The notes under the pieces are model-generated. The model was not told the DNA's origin. It saw only the letters and a list, made by a program, of their open reading frames with translations, and did no database searches. A stretch of 13,222 nt of DNA from an uncultured Pseudomonadota bacterium. Lineage in GTDB: Bacteria > Pseudomonadota > Gammaproteobacteria > Burkholderiales > SG8-39. A program made the translations under genes and the position numbers. Of this stretch, positions 1 through 4,861 are shown piece by piece (the stretch's first letter is position 1; each line of letters starts with the position of its first letter). Location of the stretch: contig CAIVVS010000210.1 of NCBI GenBank assembly GCA_903909415.1, positions 1 through 13,222 of the forward strand, read 5' to 3'.

Positions 1-118
1 CGACGATGCGCGTCCATTATGCGGTCTCTGCCCCCCCGGAATGTGCTCCCGCAGCCTACCGCCCTGATTCCCGTGGCGCAACCATTTCGTTTGCCGCGCC
101 GCACGGGCGGCCGGCTGG

Positions 119-580
119 TCAGGTCCTGATGAAGGCCGCGAGCACCGGGTCCGCGCGCAACTGCGCGAGCGCCCCGGCGTCCGGCAGCTGCGGCCGGTCG
201 CGCTCGGCGTTCACCATGCAGAGGAAGCCGAAGGGCGCGTCGTCCGGCGCGCGGAACTGGTGCCAGGCCATCGCCGGGATGTGCACCAGGTCGTGCCCGC
301 CGACATCGAACACGCTGGCGCCCACCATGACGCGGCCGCTGCCGCGCAGGATCACCACCGCATGCGCGTGCTCGTGGCGCTCCAGCGTCGAGTAGCCGCC
401 GGCCTGCATCTCGAAGTAGCGCAGCTCGCAGCCCAGCGCCGGCTCATGGAACAGCAGCTGGCGGGTGATGTCCCTGAAAGGCGCGCTGCCCTCGGCCTTG
501 TAGACCAGCTGTTCCACGCCGTCCCAGCGGCGCGTGTCGCGCTCGTGCCGGACGTGCGGTGCGGGGTGCTTGTCGTCCAT
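119..580 (-). CDS. Cupin-domain protein A, downstream of the RuBisCO-like protein
   Basis: Small cytosolic single-domain cupin of 153 residues with no signal peptide or membrane segment. The metal-site region is visible: a glycine-rich turn at residues 61-62, then H69, H71 and H73 (motif ERHEHAHAVVILRG). The second cupin motif (HDLVHIPAMAWHQF, residues 96-109) supplies H107. The usual glutamate ligand of cupin motif 1 is not at its normal place, and the third histidine may substitute. I chose the ATG at 578-580 because the sequence from there on reads as a normal cupin N-terminus and it lies 8 bp after the RLP stop. The longer reading frame upstream is only an out-of-frame shadow of the RLP gene. 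No clear Shine-Dalgarno is present, so translation is probably coupled to the RLP. It is the last visible gene of the leftward operon. Reaction unknown; a cupin next to an RLP recalls the Rhodospirillum rubrum RLP/cupin pair, where the cupin is a methylsulfurylase, but that analogy is inference only. Confidence 0.85.
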   Translation of the reverse strand: MDDKHPAPHVRHERDTRRWDGVEQLVYKAEGSAPFRDITRQLLFHEPALGCELRYFEMQAGGYSTLERHEHAHAVVILRGSGRVMVGASVFDVGGHDLVHIPAMAWHQFRAPDDAPFGFLCMVNAERDRPQLPDAGALAQLRADPVLAAFIRT

Positions 581-588
581 GCGCAATG

Positions 589-1728
589 CTACCGCGCGCC
601 CGCCGGTTCCTGCGCGGCCGCCTCGGTGAAGGCGCGCGTCCGTGCCAGCAGCGCGGGCGCGAGTGGCGGCGAGCCATCGCCCGCCTCCAGCAGCGAGCCG
701 CCGATCAGCAGCATCACGTCGCGGCCGTAGAAGCGCAGCATCTCCGGCACGCGTTCCACCGTCATCCCGCCGGCCGGCACCGGCAGGATGGGCGCCAGGC
801 CCTGCCAGGGCGCCAGCGCCGCCCCGGCGATCGCGCGGCACAGCGCCTCGGAGTAGGCGAAGCGCCCGCCATGGTTGGGGTAGATCACCGCGTCCGCGCC
901 CAGCAGCCGGAACAGTTTCCCGAGCAGCAGGGGCGGCGCGACCCGCGCCGCGCCGGCGTAGGCGGGATGGGCCAGCACCGGCACGCGGATCTCTTCCTGC
1001 ACCAGTTCATGGAAGGCGGGCATGCCGACCAGCGCCGGGGCGAGCAGCACCGCGCCCACGCCTTCCTCGCGCACGATGCGCGCCTGCCCGGCGAGCGCGC
1101 GCGGCGCGCCCACCATGCTCGGGGCGTAGAGCGCGCGGCGCCCGGTCTCGCGGCAGGCCCGCTCGACCGCGCGCTGGCAGGCCGCCACGCGCGCGGCGAA
1201 GGGGGCATAGGACTGGTCGGCCATGCCGTGGTCGTCCTTGATGATGTCCACGCCGCCGCGCACGAGTACCTCGCACAGCGCGGCGAGTTTCCCGACCGGC
1301 AGGCCCTGCGGCTTGATCGCCGAGCAGGTCAGCGCGCGCGCGGGGGCATCCAGCAACCGGCGCAGGCCGGCGACGCCGTAGCGCGGCCCGGCGAAGTGCC
1401 GCGCGTGGCCCCCGGGCAGTTCCACGTCGAGCAGCTCGACCTTGTCATGCAGCGAGCTGTTGCCGAACAGCATGTTGATGGTCTGGGCGGCGTCGAAACC
1501 CGTTCCCGTGCCCATGGTGACGTCGGCCAGCGCGATTCGCGCGAGGAAGGCGCCGTCGCCCGACTCCGATACCGACTCCACGCGTCCGACCACCTCGTCG
1601 CGGATCCAGTCCTCGCGCACCGCGGCCATGGGCACCTCGACGCTCTGCTCCAGCGCGATCGACTGGGCGAAGGCATCGGCCTGCACGCGTTCGCAGCGCA
1701 TCCGGTAGGTGGCGATCAGGCGCGGCAT
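589..1728 (-). CDS. RuBisCO-like protein (form IV RuBisCO large-subunit homologue)
   Basis: Protein of 379 residues, shorter than true RuBisCO large subunits (about 460-475), with the N-terminal domain reduced. RuBisCO landmarks can be followed in order: EQSVEVP (27-33), MLFGNSSL (86-93), IKPQGL (138-143, the K175/K177 region), GGVDIIKDDHG (158-168, the carbamylated-Lys K201/D203/E204 region), VLAHPA (251-256, H294 region), PNHGGRF (284-290, loop 6/K334 region), PAGG (318-321, S379 region) and IGGSL (342-346, phosphate-binding GG). The K175 and K201 equivalents (K139, K164), D203 (D166) and H294 (H254) are kept. K177 is Q141, E204 is H167, K334 is R289 and S379 is A319. Loss of these residues rules out CO2 fixation; known RLPs are enolases, isomerases, or decarboxylases/transcarboxylases on phosphorylated sugars. 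The substrate cannot be read from sequence. It is third in the operon, 16 bp after cupin B and 8 bp before cupin A, with only a weak GGACGG-like ribosome site. Confidence 0.92.
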   Translation of the reverse strand: MPRLIATYRMRCERVQADAFAQSIALEQSVEVPMAAVREDWIRDEVVGRVESVSESGDGAFLARIALADVTMGTGTGFDAAQTINMLFGNSSLHDKVELLDVELPGGHARHFAGPRYGVAGLRRLLDAPARALTCSAIKPQGLPVGKLAALCEVLVRGGVDIIKDDHGMADQSYAPFAARVAACQRAVERACRETGRRALYAPSMVGAPRALAGQARIVREEGVGAVLLAPALVGMPAFHELVQEEIRVPVLAHPAYAGAARVAPPLLLGKLFRLLGADAVIYPNHGGRFAYSEALCRAIAGAALAPWQGLAPILPVPAGGMTVERVPEMLRFYGRDVMLLIGGSLLEAGDGSPPLAPALLARTRAFTEAAAQEPAGAR

Positions 1729-1740
1729 GCCCGTCCGTCG

Positions 1741-1755
1741 CGGGTCAGTGACCCG
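1741..1755. repeat. Perfect inverted repeat over the cupin B stop codon
   Basis: CGGGTCA and TGACCCG are separated by a single G. The repeat covers the TGA stop of cupin B and ends in the short gap before the RLP start. In mRNA it could form a six-pair stem with a three-base loop. It might tune RLP translation or partly stop transcription; there is no U-run, so a true terminator is unlikely. It may also be chance in GC-rich DNA. Confidence 0.4.
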
Positions 1756-2341
1756 GGAGCTTTGCCGCCAGTTCCGGCTCGAACTCGCCGTCCAGCAGCA
1801 CGAAGGCGATCACGCAGGGCTCCTTGGAGCGGTTGCTCCAGGCGTGGTTGGTGCCGACCTGCACCAGCACGTCGCCGGCATTCAGCACCACCTCGCTGTC
1901 GTCCAGCAGCATGGTCACTGTGCCCGAGAGCACGATCGCGTAGTCGATGGTCTCGGTCCGGTGCATCATCGGGTGGCGCTTGTTGGCCGCGAACGTGGAG
2001 GCCGAGGCGTTGCCCAGCGCCGCGAACACTGCCTTGGCCTGCTCGCCGTCGAGGTTGAGCAGGGCCTCGGAGTCGGGGGCGAGCGTGTTGATTCGCAGCA
2101 CGCTGCCGCGCTTGGCCGGCAGCTGGCGGCGCGGGCCCGGCGTCGGGTCTTCGGCCTGGGCGACGATGGGCGCCGGCGTCCCGCCGGTGCGCCAGATGTC
2201 GGTGGATGCATAGCCGGGCCGCATTGCCGCGGTGTGCACGAAGGGCGCGGGGCCGTCGGAGATGACGATGGCCTTCCCGTCGGCATCGTGTCCCGTCACT
2301 ACCCGGCGCACGTAGCCGGGCTGTCCCTTTTCCAGTGCCAT
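1745..2341 (-). CDS. Cupin-domain protein B, between binding protein and RLP
   Basis: Cytosolic protein of 198 residues: an N-terminal part of about 115 residues followed by a C-terminal cupin barrel. Cupin motif 1 is seen as KRHPMMHRTETIDYAIVLSG (121-140), with H123, H127, and E130 or D133 as likely metal ligands. Motif 2 is GDVLVQVGTNHAWSN (156-170), matching G(X)5PXG(X)2H(X)3N except that the proline is valine; H166 is the ligand. The N-terminal part has a conserved-looking TDIWRTGGTPAPI segment (47-59). The ATG at 2339-2341 lies only 4 bp after the stop of the binding-protein gene, and its AGGAG ribosome site overlaps the end of that gene, so the two are translationally coupled. Cupins of this HRTxTxDY type are common beside catabolic genes in Burkholderiales, with mostly unknown reactions. 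Its family differs from that of cupin A, so the two are unlikely to be simple duplicates. Confidence 0.88.
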   Translation of the reverse strand: MALEKGQPGYVRRVVTGHDADGKAIVISDGPAPFVHTAAMRPGYASTDIWRTGGTPAPIVAQAEDPTPGPRRQLPAKRGSVLRINTLAPDSEALLNLDGEQAKAVFAALGNASASTFAANKRHPMMHRTETIDYAIVLSGTVTMLLDDSEVVLNAGDVLVQVGTNHAWSNRSKEPCVIAFVLLDGEFEPELAAKLPGH

Positions 2342-2345
2342 CGCC

Positions 2346-3350
2346 TTACTCCTGTTTGATGCCGGAGGCCGCCGCCACCCGCTTGTAGCGCTCGATGTCG
2401 TTGCGCAGGATGGCCGTCGAATCCGCGGGGGACAGCAGGAACAGGTCCAGCCCCGCGCCGGCCAGCTTCTTCACCGTGTCCTGGTTGGCCAGCACCTTGC
2501 GGATGTCGCCCTCGATCTTCGAGACGATCTCGCGCGGCGTGCCGGCCGGGGCGAGGAATCCGTAGTAGTTGTCCACCGCGAAGTCCTTCAGTTCCGGCAC
2601 GCCGGACTCGCGGATGGTGGGGATGTCCGGCGCGGTGGGCGAGCGCTCGCGGCTGGTGAGCGCGATCGCGCGCAGGCGTCCCTGGCGCACGTAGGGCAGG
2701 GCGGCGGGCAGCGTCACCGCGACCACGTCCAGCTGGCCGCCGACCGCGTCCGACACCGCGCCGGCGCAGCCGCGGTGCGGGATGTGCAGCGCGAAGGTCT
2801 TGGTCTCGAACTTGAACAGCTCCAGCGCGAAATGGTGGGTGGTCGCGATGCCGCAGGTGGCGTAGTCGAACTTGCCCGGCGATGCGCGCAGCAGCGCCGT
2901 GAACTCGCGCATGTTGGCCGCCTTGACCCGCGGGTTGACGGCGAGCAGCACCGGCGAGGACGTGGTGATCGCGATCGGGGCGAAGTCCTTGAGCAGGTCG
3001 AACGAGGGCTTGGCGAACAGCGCCGCGTTCACCGCATGGGAGCTGGCCACCAGCAGCAGGGTGTAGCCGTCCGGGGCGGAACGGTAGACCATCTCCGCGC
3101 CCACGTTGCCGCCGCCGCCGACGCGGTTCTCCACCACCACCTGCTGGCGCCACAGGTCGGACAGCCGGTCGCCGATGAAGCGCGCGGTCAGGTCCGCGCC
3201 GCCGCCGGGGGTGAAGGTGGCGACCACCTTGACCGGTTTGGAGGGGTATTCCTGGGCGGCGGCGGGCAGCGCCGTGCCCAGGGCGGCGCCCAACGCGGCC
3301 GCCAGGGCCTTGGCGGCGGCGAAGGCCCCTGAAAATTGCTTGTGCGGCAT
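2346..3350 (-). CDS. Tripartite tricarboxylate transporter substrate-binding protein (Bug/TctC family)
   Basis: Periplasmic solute-binding protein of 334 residues, the usual length for the family. It has a Sec signal peptide (basic N-terminus MPHK, a long Ala/Leu core, likely cleavage after Ala32 at PAAAQE). The mature start YPSKPVKVVATFTPGGGADL is the typical Bug opening whose backbone contacts a ligand carboxylate. Further family signs are VVENRVGGGGNVGAEMV, a DGYTLLL strand and an ATCGIATTHHFALELF segment. I chose the ATG at 3348-3350 because it has a perfect AAGGAGG ribosome site five bases upstream and gives a proper signal peptide; earlier in-frame starts lack both. It is first in the leftward operon. 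No TctA/TctB membrane genes are visible, which is common for Bug proteins in Burkholderiales. The ligand is unknown, probably a carboxylate or aromatic acid related to the pathway of the neighbours. Confidence 0.95.
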   Translation of the reverse strand: MPHKQFSGAFAAAKALAAALGAALGTALPAAAQEYPSKPVKVVATFTPGGGADLTARFIGDRLSDLWRQQVVVENRVGGGGNVGAEMVYRSAPDGYTLLLVASSHAVNAALFAKPSFDLLKDFAPIAITTSSPVLLAVNPRVKAANMREFTALLRASPGKFDYATCGIATTHHFALELFKFETKTFALHIPHRGCAGAVSDAVGGQLDVVAVTLPAALPYVRQGRLRAIALTSRERSPTAPDIPTIRESGVPELKDFAVDNYYGFLAPAGTPREIVSKIEGDIRKVLANQDTVKKLAGAGLDLFLLSPADSTAILRNDIERYKRVAAASGIKQE

Positions 3351-3355
3351 GCGAT

Positions 3356-3362
3356 CCTCCTT
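3356..3362 (-). promoter_or_regulatory. Strong ribosome binding site of the Bug/TctC gene
   Basis: On the minus strand this reads AAGGAGG, a perfect Shine-Dalgarno match, five bases before the ATG at 3348-3350. It decides the start of the binding-protein gene against earlier in-frame starts. Confidence 0.85.
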
Positions 3363-3430
3363 GTTTTGCATAGTGTACATTCGCAATCCTGCGTCGCCGG
3401 TCCGGCGCCGCATTTAGCTTGCGATTCGCA

Positions 3431-3435
3431 AAGGA
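3431..3435 (+). promoter_or_regulatory. Ribosome binding site fixing the GTG start of the FAD subunit
   Basis: AAGGA lies five bases before the GTG at 3441-3443. A nearby ATG at 3436-3438 is in another frame and runs straight into a stop, so the GTG is the start. The site overlaps the end of the TTGCGA-T-TCGCAA palindrome. Confidence 0.75.
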
Positions 3436-3440
3436 ATGAC

Positions 3441-4325
3441 GTGAAACCTTCCGCATTCACCTATCACGCCCCGCGCACGCTCGATGAAGCGCTGCAGCTG
3501 GTGGCCGGCAACCCGAACGCGCGCGTGCTGGCCGGCGGCCAGTCGCTCATGCCCATGCTCAACATGCGCCTGGCCGCGCCCGACCACCTGGTGGACCTGG
3601 GCCGCGTCGCCGGCCTGTCCGGCATCGCGGAGAAGGACGGCGCCATCACGTTCGGTGCGATGACCCGCCAGCGCGACATCGAGTTCTCGCCGCTGGTGGC
3701 GAAGCGCCTGCCGCTGCTGGCCGAGGCCATCACCTGGGTCGGCCACCGCCAGACGCGCAACCGCGGCACCATCGGCGGGAGCCTGTGCCACCTCGACCCG
3801 TCCGCCGAGCTGCCGACCATCGCGATGGCGATGGACGCGACGCTGCGCATCGCGCGCCCCGGCGGCGAGCGCGTCATCCCGATAGGCGAGTTCGCGGCCG
3901 ACATGATGACCACCGCGCTCGCCGAGGGCGAGATCCTCGCCGAGGTGCGCATCCAGCCCTGGGCGCCCGGCCACGGCTGGGCATTCCTCGAGTTCGCGCG
4001 CCGGCACGGTGACTTCGCCATCGTGTCGGTGGCGGTGCTGCTGGAAGCAGGCAAGGATGGCGGCATCACGCGCGCCTCGCTTACCCTGGGTGGCGTCGGC
4101 CCGGTGCCGTTCCGCCTGCCCGCCGCCGAGGCGCTGCTGGCCGGCGGCAAGCCCGACGGGGCGCGCATCGACGCCGCCGCGGCGCTGTGCGGCGAAGTCG
4201 AGGCGCTGGAAGACCCGCAGGCCCCGGCCTGGTACCGGCAGCGCCTGGCCCGCACCCTCGCCGGCCGTGCGATCCGCACCGCGCTGTCGCGCGTGGGCAG
4301 CGTCCCTCCCGGCATCGGCAAATGA
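3441..4325 (+). CDS. Molybdenum hydroxylase FAD-binding subunit (CoxM/XdhB-type)
   Basis: Medium subunit of a xanthine-dehydrogenase-family molybdenum hydroxylase, 294 residues, the usual CoxM length. It holds the FAD that passes electrons from the iron-sulfur subunit to an acceptor. The N-terminal FAD domain has both family signatures: VLAGGQSLMPMLNMRLA (29-45) and RNRGTIGGSLCHLDPSAELP (106-125). The C-terminal CO-dehydrogenase flavoprotein domain follows, with a LTLGGVGPVPFRL segment (215-227). Translation starts at a GTG behind AAGGA; the longer open frame upstream crosses the divergent promoter and lacks a ribosome site. It is the first gene of the rightward M-S-L operon, and its TGA overlaps the next gene's ATG. 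The substrate is set by the large subunit, not by this protein. Confidence 0.95.
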   Translation: MKPSAFTYHAPRTLDEALQLVAGNPNARVLAGGQSLMPMLNMRLAAPDHLVDLGRVAGLSGIAEKDGAITFGAMTRQRDIEFSPLVAKRLPLLAEAITWVGHRQTRNRGTIGGSLCHLDPSAELPTIAMAMDATLRIARPGGERVIPIGEFAADMMTTALAEGEILAEVRIQPWAPGHGWAFLEFARRHGDFAIVSVAVLLEAGKDGGITRASLTLGGVGPVPFRLPAAEALLAGGKPDGARIDAAAALCGEVEALEDPQAPAWYRQRLARTLAGRAIRTALSRVGSVPPGIGK

Positions 4326-4861
4326 GCAACCCCACCATGAACGGCAAAGCCATGAACGAGAACGCCCACGAGGCGATGCGCGCCATCACCGTGACGGTGA
4401 ACGGCGAGAAGCGCGAATGCAACGTGCCCCAGCGCAAGATGCTGGCGGACTTCCTGCGCCAGGACCTGGGCCTGACCGGCACGCACCTCGGTTGCGAGCA
4501 CGGCGTGTGCGGCGCCTGCACCGTGCTGGTGGACGGGGTGAGCGCGCGCAGCTGCCTGATGCTGGCGGTGCAGTCCGACGGCTGCGAGGTGCGCACGGTC
4601 GAGAGCCTCGCCCCCGCAGGAAAGGGCGGCGAGGGCATGGACGCCCTGCAGCAGGCCTTCTGGAACCGCCACGGCCTGCAGTGCGGCTACTGCACGCCGG
4701 GCATCCTGATGTCGCTCACCGAGCTGCTGCGCGACAACCCGGATCCGACGGAAGAGGAAGTGCGCCTGGTGCTGTCCGGGCACCTTTGCCGCTGCACCGG
4801 CTACCAGAACATCGTGGCCGCCGCGTTGGATGCGGCGCGCGCGCTGCGGGAGGGAAAATAG
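4322..4861 (+). CDS. Molybdenum hydroxylase 2Fe-2S subunit (CoxS/XdhA-type)
   Basis: Small electron-transfer subunit of 179 residues carrying two [2Fe-2S] clusters. The plant-ferredoxin-like N-terminal cluster uses C58, C63, C66 and C78 (motif GCEHGVCGACTVLVDG). The C-terminal helical domain binds the second cluster, near the molybdenum cofactor, through C121, C124, C156 and C158 (CGYCTPG and CRCTGYQNI). All eight cysteines are present. The first ATG overlaps the FAD-subunit stop as ATGA, and I prefer it for coupling. In-frame ATGs at 4337 and 4352 are also possible, because the first 20 residues are not conserved in the family and would be an N-terminal extension. The stop is followed directly by the large-subunit ATG. 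Confidence 0.95.
   Translation: MSNPTMNGKAMNENAHEAMRAITVTVNGEKRECNVPQRKMLADFLRQDLGLTGTHLGCEHGVCGACTVLVDGVSARSCLMLAVQSDGCEVRTVESLAPAGKGGEGMDALQQAFWNRHGLQCGYCTPGILMSLTELLRDNPDPTEEEVRLVLSGHLCRCTGYQNIVAAALDAARALREGK

Larger units (their letters stand above)
3351..3440. promoter_or_regulatory. Divergent promoter/operator region between RLP operon and Mo-hydroxylase genes
   Basis: This 90-bp space separates the two divergent operons, so it must hold both promoters. It contains two perfect 13-bp interrupted palindromes, both with a central T: CGCCGG-T-CCGGCG (3395-3407) and TTGCGA-T-TCGCAA (3419-3431), with centres 24 bp apart. The octamer ATTCGCAA occurs at 3379-3386 and again at 3424-3431. A TTGC-N13-GCAA arrangement at 3366-3386 has the loose look of a LysR-type site. 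The region around 3361-3390 is the least GC-rich part and the likely place for the leftward promoter, although I find no convincing -35/-10 pair. The second palindrome touches the ribosome site of the rightward operon, so a bound regulator could block it directly. No regulator gene is in the window. Confidence 0.6.

Noticed and set aside
1..118. A gene or terminator in the first 118 bases
   Set aside because: No coding signal is convincing. A five-pair GCCGC/GCGGC hairpin at 98-111 is too small and has no T-run, so it was not called; the stretch is left as an unassigned region after cupin A.
589..1728. True CO2-fixing RuBisCO large subunit
   Set aside because: The K177, E204, K334 and S379 equivalents are replaced, the protein is about 90 residues short, and there is no small subunit or phosphoribulokinase gene in view.
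559..2058. Open frame of 499 codons on the plus strand opposite the RLP and cupin B
   Set aside because: It is antisense to well-supported genes, with low-complexity Arg/Ala/Gly composition and no recognisable motif.
3351..3413. Longer N-terminus for the first Bug protein, starting at about 3413
   Set aside because: The perfect AAGGAGG site and a clean signal peptide both point to the ATG at 3348-3350; the extension would place charged residues ahead of the signal peptide.
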